64,000 nucleotides of DNA, from contig NZ_CP150667.1 of the NCBI RefSeq assembly GCF_038024065.1, positions 3,851,501 through 3,915,500 of the forward strand, written 5' to 3'. How positions within the stretch are numbered: the stretch's first letter is position 1; every line of letters begins with the position of its first letter. The DNA is from Polaribacter sejongensis. Its GTDB lineage: Bacteria; Bacteroidota; Bacteroidia; Flavobacteriales; Flavobacteriaceae. Positions 25,890-36,730 of the stretch are shown piece after piece. Made by a program: the position numbers and the translations under genes. Under the pieces are notes generated by a model. That model was not told the DNA's origin. It saw nothing but the letters and a program-made list of their open reading frames with translations, and did no database searches.

Positions 25890-27224
25890 ATGAAAAGGCT
25901 TGTAATTCTTGGTGGAGGAGAAAGCGGTGTTGGTACAGCGCTTTTAGGAAAACAAAAAGGATACGAAGTCTTTGTTTCAGATAAAAATAAAATATCAAAA
26001 GAGTATAAAGAAGTTCTTTTAAATAACGAGATCGATTTTGAGGAAAATCAACATACAGAAAGCAAAATTTTAAATGCAGATGTAGTGATGAAAAGTCCTG
26101 GAATTCCAGACACGGTTGCTTTAATTCAGCAACTAAGAGAAAAATTAATTCCTGTTGTTTCAGAAATTGAATTTGCAGCACAGTTTACGGCCGCGACTAT
26201 TGTAGGGATTACAGGTTCTAATGGAAAAACAACCACAACATTATTACTGCATCATATTTTAAAAAAAGCAGGATTAAATGTAGGTGTTGCAGGTAATATT
26301 GGTGATAGTTTTGCACAACAAGTTGCGGAAGAATCTTACGAAAACTATGTGTTAGAGTTAAGTAGTTTTCAGTTAGATGGAATAGAGAATTTTAATAGTC
26401 ATATTGCAATTTTAACAAATATTACACCAGATCATTTAGATAGGTACGAATACGATTTTAATAAATATATAGATTCAAAATTTAGGATCACAAAGAATCA
26501 GACAGCAACCGATTATTTAATTTATGATGCAGATGATAAAGCCATCAATAATTGGTTAAAAGAACATAAAACAAGCGCAAAATTAGTTCCGTTTTCGCTT
26601 GAAAAAGAATTAGAGTATGGAGCGTATATCAAAGACAATAATATTATTATCAATATAAATAAAGACAAAATTAACATGCCGTTATCAACTTTATCAGTAA
26701 AAGGAAAACACAATACCAAAAATGCTATGGCAGCTACTATGGCGGCTCAATTATTAAAAGCTAGAAAGCAAGTTATTATTGAGAGTTTAGAAGATTTTGA
26801 AGGAGCAGAGCATCGCTTAGAAAATGTAGCAAAAGTTAGAGGTGTAGAGTATATAAATGATTCTAAGGCAACTAATGTAAACGCAACGTATTATGCGTTA
26901 GAATGTATGGACAAAACTACTATCTGGATTGTTGGTGGTGTAGATAAAGGGAACGATTATAATGATTTGTTGCCTTTGGTAAGAGAAAAAGTAAAAGCAA
27001 TTGTTTGTTTAGGTGTTGATAATGATAAAATTAAAAACACTTTTGGAAACGTGGTAGATATTATAGTAGAAACTGCAGGAGCAGAAGAAGCTGTAAAAGT
27101 ATCTCACAAATTAGCAGAAAGTGGAGAAGCTGTTTTATTGTCGCCAGCATGTGCAAGTTTCGATTTGTTTGAAAACTATGAAGATAGAGGTCGTCAATTT
27201 AAGAAAGCAGTAAGAAGTTTATAA
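25890..27224 (+). CDS. murD: UDP-MurNAc-L-alanine:D-glutamate ligase MurD
   Basis: The 444-residue Mur ligase has an N-terminal Rossmann-like domain (LVILGGGESGVGTALLG), the ATP-binding loop GITGSNGKTTTT, ELSSFQLDGI, the conserved HRLENVA and NDSKATNV, and a C-terminal SPACASFDLFENYEDRG. It adds D-Glu to UDP-MurNAc-L-Ala in the cytoplasm. It begins immediately after the mraY stop. A 79-base gap before ftsW is the largest internal gap of the first half of the cluster. Confidence 0.96.
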   Translation: MKRLVILGGGESGVGTALLGKQKGYEVFVSDKNKISKEYKEVLLNNEIDFEENQHTESKILNADVVMKSPGIPDTVALIQQLREKLIPVVSEIEFAAQFTAATIVGITGSNGKTTTTLLLHHILKKAGLNVGVAGNIGDSFAQQVAEESYENYVLELSSFQLDGIENFNSHIAILTNITPDHLDRYEYDFNKYIDSKFRITKNQTATDYLIYDADDKAINNWLKEHKTSAKLVPFSLEKELEYGAYIKDNNIIININKDKINMPLSTLSVKGKHNTKNAMAATMAAQLLKARKQVIIESLEDFEGAEHRLENVAKVRGVEYINDSKATNVNATYYALECMDKTTIWIVGGVDKGNDYNDLLPLVREKVKAIVCLGVDNDKIKNTFGNVVDIIVETAGAEEAVKVSHKLAESGEAVLLSPACASFDLFENYEDRGRQFKKAVRSL

Positions 27225-27303
27225 AAATTGTGTAATCGTGTAACTGTTTATACGTTGTATTATAAAGTAAAGTTTAATATTTAAAAAATCTAAGTACTAT
27301 TTA

Positions 27304-28488
27304 ATGAAAACCATTTTTCAATATATAAAAGGAGATAAAACCATTTGGGCAATTGTTGCTATTTTGGCAATATTCTCATTTATGCCAGTTTATAGCGCAA
27401 GCACAAACTTGGAGTATGTTGTTGGTTCTGGTTCTTCTTTTGGGTACTTGATAAAGCATATTGTGCTGTTAATAATGGGATTTGCCATTATTTATGGGGT
27501 TCATAAAGTGCCTTATCGATTTTTCTCTGGTGGCTCCGTTATAATGCTTCCTGTAATTGTCTTTTTATTGATTTATACGCTGTCTCAGGGTACAACCATT
27601 GGAGGAGCAAATGCAAGTAGATGGATTAGTATTGGAGGAATTGGTTTTCAGACTTCTACTTTGGCAGGTTTAGTGTTAATGGTTTATGTAGCAAGGTATT
27701 TGTCTAGGAATAAAGATAACACAATTGGTTTTAAAGATAGCTTGTGGCAATTATGGTTGCCAGTTGCAGTTGTTTTAATCTTAATTTTACCGGCAAACTT
27801 TTCTACAACGGCAATTATTTTCACGATGATTTTAATTGTAACTTTTATTGGTGGATATCCAGTTAAGTACTTAGGATTTATAATAGGAGCAGGAATTGGT
27901 TTGTTGTTAATTTTTATTTTAGCAGCCAAAGCGTTTCCAGATTTAATGCCAAATAGAGTACAAACTTGGGAAAACAGAATCGCTAGTTTTTCTGACGATG
28001 AAGGAAAAGAACAGTATCAAGTAGAAAAAGCAAAAATTGCAATTGCAATGGGTGAAACTTTTGGTGTTGGTCCTGGTAAAAGTGTACAAAAAAACTTTTT
28101 ACCTCAGTCTACATCAGATTTTATTTTTGCGATAATTGTAGAAGAATATGGTTTAGTTGGTGGTTTTTTAATAGTGTCTATCTATTTTATTCTTTTGTTT
28201 AGAATTTTTGTGGTGATTAGAAAAACAACTACAATTTTTGGGACTTTATTGGTGGTAGGAGTTGGACTTCCTATTATTTTTCAAGCGTCCATAAATATGG
28301 CGGTTGCAACCAATTTATTCCCAGTAACAGGGCAAACCTTACCGTTAATTAGTAGTGGAGGTACTTCTATTTGGATGACTTGTTTTGCGTTGGGAATGAT
28401 TTTAAGCGTAAGTGCATCGACAGATGAAACAGAAGAAGATATTTTAGATGATAACCCTTTAAACATACTTCATGAAACACTCGATTAA
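27304..28488 (+). CDS. ftsW: FtsW/RodA/SpoVE-type septal peptidoglycan polymerase
   Basis: The 394-residue SEDS protein has about ten transmembrane helices and polymerises glycan strands from lipid II at the septum with the FtsI-type PBP. It shows [12 protein letters not shown], the GLGPGKS-like [29 protein letters not shown] (family hallmark split over two helices), and [12 protein letters not shown]. Its position between murD and murG supports ftsW over rodA. It overlaps murG by 17 bases. Confidence 0.93.
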   Translation: MKTIFQYIKGDKTIWAIVAILAIFSFMPVYSASTNLEYVVGSGSSFGYLIKHIVLLIMGFAIIYGVHKVPYRFFSGGSVIMLPVIVFLLIYTLSQGTTIGGANASRWISIGGIGFQTSTLAGLVLMVYVARYLSRNKDNTIGFKDSLWQLWLPVAVVLILILPANFSTTAIIFTMILIVTFIGGYPVKYLGFIIGAGIGLLLIFILAAKAFPDLMPNRVQTWENRIASFSDDEGKEQYQVEKAKIAIAMGETFGVGPGKSVQKNFLPQSTSDFIFAIIVEEYGLVGGFLIVSIYFILLFRIFVVIRKTTTIFGTLLVVGVGLPIIFQASINMAVATNLFPVTGQTLPLISSGGTSIWMTCFALGMILSVSASTDETEEDILDDNPLNILHETLD

Positions 28489-29566
28489 TATATTGATCTC
28501 TGGAGGAGGTACAGGAGGGCATATCTATCCTGCAATTGCTATTGCAAACGAATTAAAGTTGCGCTATCCGAATGCCAAATTTTTGTTTGTAGGTGCAAAG
28601 GATAAAATGGAAATGGAAAAAGTTCCGCAAGCGGGATATGAAATAAAAGGATTGTGGATTTCTGGAATACAAAGAAGGTTAACTGTAGATAATTTATCTT
28701 TTCCTTTTAAGTTGATCAGTAGTTTATGGAATGCTTCTAAGATTATTAGAAAATTTAAACCAGATGTAGCAATTGGTACAGGTGGTTTTGCAAGTGGGCC
28801 AACTTTAATAATGGCAAATAGAAAAGGGATTCCTACGTTAATACAAGAACAGAATTCGTTTCCAGGAATTACTAATAAATTATTAAGTAAAAAAGCGCAC
28901 AAAATATGTGTTGCATATGATCATTTAGAACGTTTTTTTCCTGCGGATAAAATTGTTAAAACAGGAAATCCTGTTCGTCAAGACTTGTTGTCAATTTATT
29001 CAAAAACAGACGAAGGGAAAGACTTTTTTAAGTTAGATAAAAAGAAGAAAACTATTTTAGTTTTAGGGGGTAGTTTGGGAGCGAGAAAAATTAATCAATT
29101 GGTGGAAGCTAATTTAGAATTCTTTAAAAAACAAGGCGTTCAGGTTATTTGGCAATGTGGAAAACTATATTTTGAAGAATATAAAAAATACAACGAAATA
29201 GAAAATATTCAAGTACATCAGTTTTTAAATAGAATGGATTTTGCATATGCTGCATCAGATATTATTATTTCTAGAGCAGGCGCAAGTTCAGTTTCAGAAT
29301 TATGTATTGTGGGTAAGCCAGTATTGTTTATTCCTTCACCAAATGTGTCGGAAGATCATCAAACAAAAAACGCAAAGTCAATTGCAGATAAGCATGGTGC
29401 AATTTTGTTAAAAGAAAGTGAATTGGAGTCGTTTCCAATCGTTTTTGAAACGTTATTAAAAGATAAAGGAAAACAAAGTAATTTGTCCGAAAATATAAAA
29501 GAATTAGCGCTTCCAGGAGCAACTACAGATATTGTTAATGAAGTAGAAAAATTATTAAAAAAGTGA
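28472..29566 (+). CDS. murG: UDP-GlcNAc:lipid I N-acetylglucosaminyltransferase MurG
   Basis: The 364-residue GT28 glycosyltransferase is peripheral to the inner membrane and makes lipid II. It has the glycine-rich [17 protein letters not shown] at the N-terminus, [26 protein letters not shown], and the UDP-GlcNAc pocket [17 protein letters not shown]. It overlaps ftsW by 17 bases and murC by 4, so translation is tightly coupled. Confidence 0.96.
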   Translation: MKHSINILISGGGTGGHIYPAIAIANELKLRYPNAKFLFVGAKDKMEMEKVPQAGYEIKGLWISGIQRRLTVDNLSFPFKLISSLWNASKIIRKFKPDVAIGTGGFASGPTLIMANRKGIPTLIQEQNSFPGITNKLLSKKAHKICVAYDHLERFFPADKIVKTGNPVRQDLLSIYSKTDEGKDFFKLDKKKKTILVLGGSLGARKINQLVEANLEFFKKQGVQVIWQCGKLYFEEYKKYNEIENIQVHQFLNRMDFAYAASDIIISRAGASSVSELCIVGKPVLFIPSPNVSEDHQTKNAKSIADKHGAILLKESELESFPIVFETLLKDKGKQSNLSENIKELALPGATTDIVNEVEKLLKK

Positions 29567-30915
29567 ATTTAAATACTATACATAACGTCTATTTTGTCGG
29601 AATTGGAGGCATAGGAATGAGTGCAGTTGCTCGTTACTTTGCGTCTAATGGGAAAAGTGTGGCTGGTTATGATAAAATTGCAACTCAAATTACTTTAGGT
29701 TTAGAAGGTTTGGGTGTTGAAATTCACTTTGAAGATGCTGTGAAAAATATCCCTATTTCATTTTTAAATACTGAAAAAACGTTGGTGGTCTACACACCAG
29801 CAATTTCTAAAAATCATGCTGAACTAAGTTATTTCTTAGAGAATGGTTTTACGGTTTTAAAGAGAGCTGAAATTTTAGGAAAAATAACGGAAACAACTTT
29901 CTGTTTAGCAGTTGCGGGGACACATGGTAAAACTACGACTTCTGCTATTTTAGGTCATATTATGAATACAGTAAATGCGACTTCCTTTTTAGGTGGTATT
30001 GCAGAAAACTATAATTCTAACCTAATTTTAGGTGATGATAAAGTGAGTGTTGTAGAAGCAGATGAGTTTGATAGGTCTTTCTTAAAGCTGAGTCCTAATA
30101 TTGCGTGTGTAACCTCTATGGATGCAGATCATTTAGATATTTATGGAGACTCAGAAGCTTTAAACGAATCGTTTATTGAGTTTACGAATAAAGTAGAAAA
30201 CACTTTAATTGTAGCAAAAGGTTTGCCTTTAGAGGGGTTAACGTATGTAGTTAATGAAGAAGCAGATTATGCTGCATTTAACTTAAAAATAGAAAGCGGT
30301 AAATATATTTTTGATGTGAAAACACCTTCATCAGAAATAAAAAATATTGAATTCCATTTACCAGGTCAGCATAATGTTATGAATGCATTGGCGGCAATAG
30401 CTATGGCAGATGTTTATGGAGTTTCGTTAGAACTAATAAAAGAACGTTTATCAAATTTTAAAGGAGTAAAACGAAGATTTTCGTATAAAATTAAAACAAA
30501 CGATTTTGTTTTGATCGATGATTATGCACATCATCCAACAGCGATAAATGCAGTAGAAAGTTCTGTCAGAGAAATGTATCCTAATGATAAAGTGTTGGTT
30601 GTTTTTCAGCCACATTTATTTTCTAGAACACAAGATTTTATTGAAGATTTTGCTGTTGCATTATCAAAATTCGATGAAGTTTTATTGCTAGATATTTATC
30701 CTGCAAGAGAAGAACCAATTGCCGGAGTAGATTCTGAATGGTTATTAAATAAAGTTGTCTGTAAGAATAAAAAATTAACTAAAAAAAATAATTTAGAAAA
30801 AGATATTAAAAATTCATCAGCAAAAGTAGTTGTAATGTTAGGTGCGGGTGATATTGGTATGATGGTTGATGAGGTAAGTAATGAACTTTTAAAAGCAATA
30901 GGAAATGAAGTTTAA
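29563..30915 (+). CDS. murC: UDP-MurNAc:L-alanine ligase MurC
   Basis: The 450-residue Mur ligase adds L-alanine to UDP-MurNAc. It has the N-terminal [21 protein letters not shown] loop [24 protein letters not shown], and [10 protein letters not shown]. Its start is GTG at 29563, which overlaps the murG stop by 4 bases and gives the standard N-terminus. It overlaps ftsQ by 11 bases. Confidence 0.96.
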   Translation: MNLNTIHNVYFVGIGGIGMSAVARYFASNGKSVAGYDKIATQITLGLEGLGVEIHFEDAVKNIPISFLNTEKTLVVYTPAISKNHAELSYFLENGFTVLKRAEILGKITETTFCLAVAGTHGKTTTSAILGHIMNTVNATSFLGGIAENYNSNLILGDDKVSVVEADEFDRSFLKLSPNIACVTSMDADHLDIYGDSEALNESFIEFTNKVENTLIVAKGLPLEGLTYVVNEEADYAAFNLKIESGKYIFDVKTPSSEIKNIEFHLPGQHNVMNALAAIAMADVYGVSLELIKERLSNFKGVKRRFSYKIKTNDFVLIDDYAHHPTAINAVESSVREMYPNDKVLVVFQPHLFSRTQDFIEDFAVALSKFDEVLLLDIYPAREEPIAGVDSEWLLNKVVCKNKKLTKKNNLEKDIKNSSAKVVVMLGAGDIGMMVDEVSNELLKAIGNEV

Positions 30916-31630
30916 GAAGTTTTTTAAATACATAGCATTCCTTTTGTTAATAGGAGGTTTGGCCTTTTTGTCTAGTTTTTCTGAAAAAAGAAATTCTAAT
31001 AAAAAAGTATCGGAAGTTGTCATAGAATTTGAGGCTGGAGACAATCAATTTTTGACACATTCTATGGTTGATAAATTGTTAATACAAAATGATACAACTG
31101 TGAAAAACCAAGCGAAATCTGTGATAAATTTATACAGTTTGGAAAAAACGGTTTCAGAAAACCCTTATGTTGAAAATGCATCAGTATTTTTAACCATATC
31201 GGGGACCCTAAAAACGATCATAAAACAACGTTCACCTGTTGCTAGAATTATAAATAAAAAAGATTCTTATTATGTTGATAAACAAGGTGTAAAAATACCT
31301 TTGTCTCATAATTTTACAGCAAGAGTAATGCTCGTTTCTGGCGTTAAAGAAGATGAAGAAGTTAAAGAATTATTACCATTAATATCCTTTATTTTAGAGG
31401 ATGATTTTTTGCATAAAGAAGTGGTGGGAATAGAGAAATTTGCCGATGGTGAGTATCAATTTTCTGTGAGAAGTGGAAATTATAAAATTGATTTTGGAAA
31501 ATTATCTGAAATTGATGTGAAATTTAAGAAGTTAAAAGCGTTTTATAACAAGACATTTGAAGATAAAACGATTGAAGAGTATAAAACGATTAATTTAAAA
31601 TATCACAACCAAGTTGTGTGCGCAAAATAA
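30905..31630 (+). CDS. ftsQ: FtsQ/DivIB-like division protein
   Basis: The 241-residue bitopic protein has a short cytoplasmic N-terminus, a transmembrane helix at about residues 8-25 (YIAFLLLIGGLAFLSSF) and a periplasmic domain with a POTRA-like beginning (EVVIEFEAGDNQFLTHSMVD) and a FtsQ-type beta domain. Sequence similarity to E. coli FtsQ is weak, but order (murC, this gene, ftsA, ftsZ) and topology support the call. It connects the cytoplasmic ring with the septal synthases. Confidence 0.88.
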   Translation: MKFKKFFKYIAFLLLIGGLAFLSSFSEKRNSNKKVSEVVIEFEAGDNQFLTHSMVDKLLIQNDTTVKNQAKSVINLYSLEKTVSENPYVENASVFLTISGTLKTIIKQRSPVARIINKKDSYYVDKQGVKIPLSHNFTARVMLVSGVKEDEEVKELLPLISFILEDDFLHKEVVGIEKFADGEYQFSVRSGNYKIDFGKLSEIDVKFKKLKAFYNKTFEDKTIEEYKTINLKYHNQVVCAK

Positions 31631-31636
31631 ATCAAA

Positions 31637-32992
31637 ATGGAGAACAATAAAATAGCAATTGGTTTAGATATTGGTACAACCAAAATCGCAGCAATGATTG
31701 GTCGCAAGAATGAATATGGCAAGATTGAAGTTATAGGAATTGGTAAAGCCAAAAGTTTAGGCGTAAAACGTGGAGTTGTAAGTAATATTACGCAAACCAT
31801 ACAGTCTATTCAGCAAGCAGTAGAAGAGGCAGAAAGTGTTTCTGGTTTAAAGATTCACGAAGTTGTTGTGGGAATTGCTGGGCAACATATTCGTAGTTTA
31901 CACCATAGTGATTATATCACAAGAAATAATGCTGATGAGGTAATAGATGATAACGATATTGAAGATTTAATAAACCAGGTTCATAAATTAGTAATGTTAC
32001 CAGGAGAAGAAATTATTCATGTATTGCCACAAGAATATAAAGTAGATTCTCAAGCAGATATAAAAGAACCAATTGGCATGTATGGAGGTCGTTTAGAAGC
32101 GAATTTTCATGTAGTTGTTGGACAAGTTTCTTCTATTAGAAATATTGGGCGTTGTGTTAAAAGTGCAGGCTTAGGTTTAAGTGAAATTACCTTAGAGCCT
32201 TTAGCTTCTGCAAATGCAGTATTAAGTCAGGAAGAAAAAGAAGCAGGAGTTGCATTGATTGATATTGGTGGTGGAACAACGGATTTAGCTATTTTTAAAG
32301 ACGGAATTATTAGACATACAGCTGTAATTCCTTTTGGAGGAAATGTAATTACAGAAGATATTAAAGAGGGCTGTTCTATAATAGAAAAGCAAGCAGAATT
32401 ATTAAAAATAAAGTTTGGTTCTGCATGGCCTGGAGAAAATAAAGAAACAGAAATAGTTTCTATACCTGGTTTAAGAGGTAGAGAACCTAAAGAAATTACT
32501 TTAAAGAATTTATCAAGAATTATACATGCAAGAGTTCAGGAAATTATTGAGCATGTGTATTTAGAGATAAAAAATTACGGACATGAAACTGCAAAAGGGA
32601 AACTAATTGGAGGTATTGTGTTAACTGGTGGTGGTGCACAATTAAAGCACTTACGCCAGTTGGTAGAGTATATAACAGGTATGGATGCAAGAATAGGATA
32701 TCCTAATGAACATTTGGCAGGAGAATCTGATGAACTTTTATCTAGTCCGGCTTTTGCTACAACCGTTGGTTTATTGATGGAAGGTTTAGAAAAACAAAAA
32801 CCTGTTGTAGAAGAAGAGCAAGAAGTAATTGAAGAGGAGGTTATAGAGCCAGTTGTTGATGAACAGAAAGAACAACCTATAGAAGAAAGACCACCTGTAG
32901 TTGAAGTAGAAAAAGAACGAAAACCTAAAAAGAAGTCGTTTTTTGAAAAGTTTACAGAAAGTTTAAAAGATTTTTTGGACAACGCAGAATAA
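31637..32992 (+). CDS. ftsA: Cell division protein FtsA
   Basis: The 451-residue actin-like ATPase tethers FtsZ to the membrane. It shows phosphate-1 GLDIGTTKIAAMIG, LIDIGGGTTDLAIF as phosphate-2, and the adenosine motif VLTGGGAQLKHL. The C-terminal ~65 residues are a very acidic segment (EEEQEVIEEEVIEPVVDEQK) followed by a basic amphipathic helix (KKKSFFEKFTESLKDFLDNA), which is the membrane-targeting sequence. It lies 6 bases after ftsQ. Confidence 0.96.
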   Translation: MENNKIAIGLDIGTTKIAAMIGRKNEYGKIEVIGIGKAKSLGVKRGVVSNITQTIQSIQQAVEEAESVSGLKIHEVVVGIAGQHIRSLHHSDYITRNNADEVIDDNDIEDLINQVHKLVMLPGEEIIHVLPQEYKVDSQADIKEPIGMYGGRLEANFHVVVGQVSSIRNIGRCVKSAGLGLSEITLEPLASANAVLSQEEKEAGVALIDIGGGTTDLAIFKDGIIRHTAVIPFGGNVITEDIKEGCSIIEKQAELLKIKFGSAWPGENKETEIVSIPGLRGREPKEITLKNLSRIIHARVQEIIEHVYLEIKNYGHETAKGKLIGGIVLTGGGAQLKHLRQLVEYITGMDARIGYPNEHLAGESDELLSSPAFATTVGLLMEGLEKQKPVVEEEQEVIEEEVIEPVVDEQKEQPIEERPPVVEVEKERKPKKKSFFEKFTESLKDFLDNAE

Positions 32993-33056
32993 AGATTGAG
33001 ATTAAGAAAAGAGAACAAAAATCAAAAAAATAATAATAAACAATATATCGGTTATT

Positions 33057-34910
33057 ATGAGCGCAGAATTCGATAACATTTCATTTGACATGCCTAAGAC
33101 ACAATCTAACACAATTAAGGTAATTGGAGTTGGTGGAGGCGGTAGCAACGCAGTAAACCACATGTTTACACAACAAATTAAAGGAGTAGACTTTGTAATC
33201 TGTAATACAGATGCACAGGCTTTAGAAAACAGTCCTGTTCCTAATAAAATTCAATTAGGAGTAAGTTTAACTTCTGGTTTAGGTGCAGGTGCAAATCCAG
33301 AAGTAGGAGCACAAGCAGCTAAAGAAAGTATGCAAGAAATTCAGCAAATGCTGAATACCCAAACCAAAATGGTATTTATTACTGCTGGTATGGGTGGTGG
33401 TACTGGTACAGGAGCAGCTCCTATTATTGCAAAAATTGCAAAAGATATGGATGTGCTTACTGTTGGTATTGTTACAATGCCTTTTGCCTTTGAAGGTAGA
33501 AGACGTGCTAAACAAGCTCAGTTAGGAATTGATCAATTGCGCCAAAATGTTGATTCTCTAATTGTGATAAACAATAATAAACTTCGTGAAGTTTACGGAA
33601 ACCTTGGTTTTAAAGCTGGTTTCTCTAAAGCGGATGAGGTTTTATCTACAGCTTCTCGTGGAATTGCAGAGGTAATTACGCATCACTATAAACAAAATAT
33701 AGATTTACATGATGCTAAAACTGTACTTTCTAATAGTGGAACTGCAATTATGGGTTCTGCAAAAGAAGAAGGTCAGACTAGAGCTAAAACTGCTATTATT
33801 AAAGCATTAGATTCTCCTTTATTAAATGATAATAAAATTACAGGAGCTAAGAACGTATTGTTGTTAATTGTATCTGGTACTAATGAAGTTACTTTAGATG
33901 AAATTGGTGAAATAAACGATTACATACAAGATGAAGCTGGTTATGATGCCAATATTATTATGGGTATTGGTGAAGATGAAGAGTTGGGTGATGCTATTGC
34001 TGTAACTATTGTAGCTACAGGTTTTGCTGCAGATCAACAAAGTACAATTACAAATACAGAGGTAAAAAAAATTGTTCACACCTTAGAGGATGAGCAAAAA
34101 GCGACGTATGATTTTAGTGAAAAAACCATTACGAAAGCACCTTCTTTAAACGAGCCGTTAACTAACGCTGTAGAGGAAAAAGTTGTTCATACTTTAGAAG
34201 AGGAAGTAGTAACACCAAAATCAAACTTGGTTAAAACGACCAATGAGATTGTAAATATGGCGGTTGATTATGATGAGGTAGAAGTAGAAGTTGCCGCTGA
34301 GGATGATTTTGTTATTACAGATGTAACTCCAGTTCAGGAAGTACAAGCTGTAGAAGAGCCAAAAGCAGTTCAGCCTCACCTATTATTTGATTTACCTCTA
34401 AATCCGAAAGCAGAAGTAGAAACCCCTAAAGTAAACGAGATAGAAGCTACACAACCAGAAGAGGTTGTTTTTGAAAGAAAAGTGGTAGAAAAGCGTTATG
34501 TTTTAGAAGATTTTGATGCACAGCCAACGATTGGTAAAAGTTCTGGAATTGTTGAAAAAAAAAGTGTTGAAGAAGAAATTAATTTCGAACTAAAAACAAG
34601 AGCTCCTCAAGCAGAAGTTAACCAAATAGAAACGCAAAGTGAAGAAGTTTCTCCTTTAGATTTGACAATTACCGAGTTGCAAAAAAGAGCTGAAGAGAGA
34701 CGTAAAACAATGAAAGGTTTTAATTATAAGTTCAATGATCAAATGAATAAGAACATTGATGAAATTGAGCGTCAGCCAGCTTATAAAAGACTAGGAATAA
34801 ACTTAGACACAAATAGTTCTATTAGTAGTACAGAAACATCTATTAAAAAGAATACAGATGAAATTAGTTTTAAATCTAATAATTCTTTTTTACATGACAA
34901 TGTAGATTAA
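33057..34910 (+). CDS. ftsZ: Cell division protein FtsZ, long C-terminal linker form
   Basis: The 617-residue tubulin-like GTPase forms the division ring. Its globular core (about residues 15-325) has VIGVGGGGSNAVNHM, the tubulin signature GGGTGTGAAP and the T7-loop region SNSGTAIMGS. The remaining ~290 residues are a charged, low-complexity linker rich in Glu, Val and Pro. At 617 residues the protein is much longer than E. coli FtsZ (383), as in other flavobacteria. A conserved helical piece (LDLTITELQKRAEERRKTMK, then FNYKF) near residue 545 could be a partner-binding site. It is the last gene of the cluster and a terminator follows. Confidence 0.96.
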   Translation: MSAEFDNISFDMPKTQSNTIKVIGVGGGGSNAVNHMFTQQIKGVDFVICNTDAQALENSPVPNKIQLGVSLTSGLGAGANPEVGAQAAKESMQEIQQMLNTQTKMVFITAGMGGGTGTGAAPIIAKIAKDMDVLTVGIVTMPFAFEGRRRAKQAQLGIDQLRQNVDSLIVINNNKLREVYGNLGFKAGFSKADEVLSTASRGIAEVITHHYKQNIDLHDAKTVLSNSGTAIMGSAKEEGQTRAKTAIIKALDSPLLNDNKITGAKNVLLLIVSGTNEVTLDEIGEINDYIQDEAGYDANIIMGIGEDEELGDAIAVTIVATGFAADQQSTITNTEVKKIVHTLEDEQKATYDFSEKTITKAPSLNEPLTNAVEEKVVHTLEEEVVTPKSNLVKTTNEIVNMAVDYDEVEVEVAAEDDFVITDVTPVQEVQAVEEPKAVQPHLLFDLPLNPKAEVETPKVNEIEATQPEEVVFERKVVEKRYVLEDFDAQPTIGKSSGIVEKKSVEEEINFELKTRAPQAEVNQIETQSEEVSPLDLTITELQKRAEERRKTMKGFNYKFNDQMNKNIDEIERQPAYKRLGINLDTNSSISSTETSIKKNTDEISFKSNNSFLHDNVD

Positions 34911-34943
34911 ATTTTAATAAGTTCCCCCAAAAATAGCATGAAG

Positions 34944-34976
34944 CCATATCTTTTAGATATGGTTTTTTGTTTTTTA
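34944..34976 (+). terminator. Terminator of the dcw cluster after ftsZ
   Basis: CCATATCT and AGATATGG form an 8-bp stem with a 3-base loop, followed by a T-rich run. It lies 33 bases after the ftsZ stop. Confidence 0.85.
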
Positions 34977-35219
34977 AGGAGTTAATAAGTGGAATTGTAT
35001 TAGCATTTATCTACCAAATTTATAATATATAAATCCTACTATTTTTATAATAAATTAAGAATAGAGTTGAAAAATATTGTTCTTAAAGTTAGATGTTTCT
35101 GATTCTTAATAGGCTAAAAATTCGTTTTAAGGTTATTTGCTTATCGGTTTAAAGTATCATTTTAACGGTTTATGATTGCTAATGGTCTAATTTTATATGA
35201 ATTAACTTTAGTTAAGTTC

Positions 35220-35350
35220 TATATTTGAATAAGAATAAGAAAACAACGGACTATATTATTATTATTATTAAAATTTTGTCCCCCGATTAATCCTCTAATA
35301 CTTTTCTTTATAAGTACTAAACCACATCTTTTAAAGATGTGGTTTTTTTA
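35220..35350 (+). ncRNA. Candidate small RNA with own promoter and terminator
   Basis: In the 606-base gap after ftsZ, a TATATTTG box (35220-35227, TAnnTTTG consensus) is followed about 93 bases later by a strong terminator: a 12-bp stem (AACCACATCTTT with its complement, 35320-35344) and T7. There is no start codon or ORF between. The transcript would start near 35233, carries an ATT microrepeat, and contains GTCCCCC as in the ftsZ trailer (GTTCCCCC). No -33 motif is clear. The rest of the gap (34977-35219) holds nothing I recognise. Confidence 0.45.
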
Positions 35351-35388
35351 TGTGTCTTAATTTATGAAATAAGAAGGAAAACAAGCTT

Positions 35389-35460
35389 GCGTGAAGGATA
35401 GAAGCAGTTGTTTGAGCTCTCACGCTTTTTAGCTTAGCCTGACTTTTAGGGCACGCCCAA
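35389..35460. repeat. Flavobacterial intergenic repeat (GCGTGAAGGATAGAAGC type)
   Basis: The segment GCGTGAAGGATAGAAGC through GCCTGACTTTTAGGGC and ACGCCC is a decayed copy of an intergenic repeat I have seen at gene ends in many flavobacterial genomes. It carries internal complementarity around GCGTGA and TCACGC. A second copy of a related type, in opposite orientation, is at 46540-46655. Confidence 0.5.
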
Positions 35461-35465
35461 ACAAA

Positions 35466-35492
35466 AAAATCCACCTAATTAAAGATGGATTT
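35466..35492 (-). terminator. Terminator of the aspartate-type aminotransferase gene
   Basis: AAATCCA and TGGATTT form a 7-bp stem and a T run follows on the minus strand. Confidence 0.65.
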
Positions 35493-35516
35493 CAATATAA
35501 ATATTTGTTTTAAAGA

Positions 35517-36704
35517 CTAGCTTAATGCTTCTTTAATTCTCTTGATTGCTTCTCTAATTTGTAATTCTGATGCTGCATAAGAAATTCTAATACAGTTTGG
35601 CGTACCAAAAGCTTCTCCAGTTACAGTTGCAACATTTGCTCTTTCTAAAATGAATAAAGAGAAATCACTTGCAGTTTCAATTTTAAATCCGTTGATTGTT
35701 TTACCAAAGAAGGCAGAAACATCTGGAAAAACGTAAAAAGCTCCTTCAGGAACATTTACTTTAAATCCGTCTATTTCTCTTAACAATCCAATAATGATAT
35801 CTCTACGAGTTTTAAACTCGTCTACCATAAACTGAATTTTAGAAACTGGCGCTAAAACTGCTGTAATTGCTGCTCTTTGAGCAATACAGTTTGTACCAGA
35901 AGTAATTTGACCTTGCATTTTTGTACAAGCTTTAGCAATCCATTCTGGAGCACCAATATAACCAATTCTCCAACCTGTCATAGCAAATGCTTTTGCCAAA
36001 CCGTTTACAGTAATGGTTCTGTCGTACATGCTTTCAATTGCTGCAAAACTAAAAGGTTTTGTTTCGTAATTGATATGTTCATAGATTTCATCTGATAAGA
36101 TAAAAATCTGTGGGTGTTTTTCTAAAACTGCTGCCAACGCTCTGTATTCTGCTTCACTATAGATAGTTCCACTTGGGTTGTTTGGAGAGTTAAAGAAAAT
36201 CATTTTTGTTTTAGGGGTAATAGAAGCCTCTAACTGCTCTGGAGTGATTTTAAAATCATTCTCTATAGAAGAAGGAATTTCTACATACGTTGCTTCGCAT
36301 AAAATTGCAATTGCAGAGTAACTTACCCAATAAGGTGCAGGTAATAAAACTTCGTCTCCTGGGTTTAATAATACCTGTGCAATGTTTGCAATAGATTGTT
36401 TTGCTCCTGTAGAAACAACAATTTGACTAGGTTTGTAAACTAAGTCGTTATCGCGCTTAAATTTGGTGCAAATAGCTTCTTTTAAATCTACATATCCATC
36501 TACTGGAGAATACGAATTGTAATTTTGATTGATAGCTTCAATTGCAGCGTCTTTAATAAAATCTGGTGTATTAAAATCTGGTTCTCCCAAACTTAAACCA
36601 ATAATATCTTTTCCTTCTGCTCTTAGTTCTCTTGCTTTAGCAGCCATTGCTAAGGTTTGAGATACAGGTAAACTGTTAATTCTGTCCGATAATGGATTTT
36701 TCAT
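35517..36704 (-). CDS. Pyridoxal-phosphate-dependent aminotransferase, aspartate type (class I)
   Basis: The 395-residue fold-type I aminotransferase is of the AspB subgroup. It has SLGEPDFNTPDFIKDAA near the N-terminus, FNSPNNPSGT, the PLP lysine in NGLAKAFAMTGWRIGY (Lys238) and CIRISYAAS with the carboxylate-binding arginine. It most likely makes aspartate from oxaloacetate and glutamate in the cytoplasm; related substrates are possible. It has its own terminator; the desaturase gene lies 26 bases upstream in the same direction. Confidence 0.9.
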   Translation of the reverse strand: MKNPLSDRINSLPVSQTLAMAAKARELRAEGKDIIGLSLGEPDFNTPDFIKDAAIEAINQNYNSYSPVDGYVDLKEAICTKFKRDNDLVYKPSQIVVSTGAKQSIANIAQVLLNPGDEVLLPAPYWVSYSAIAILCEATYVEIPSSIENDFKITPEQLEASITPKTKMIFFNSPNNPSGTIYSEAEYRALAAVLEKHPQIFILSDEIYEHINYETKPFSFAAIESMYDRTITVNGLAKAFAMTGWRIGYIGAPEWIAKACTKMQGQITSGTNCIAQRAAITAVLAPVSKIQFMVDEFKTRRDIIIGLLREIDGFKVNVPEGAFYVFPDVSAFFGKTINGFKIETASDFSLFILERANVATVTGEAFGTPNCIRISYAASELQIREAIKRIKEALS

Positions 36705-36730
36705 CTTACTGTTAGTTGTTGTTGTGTTAC

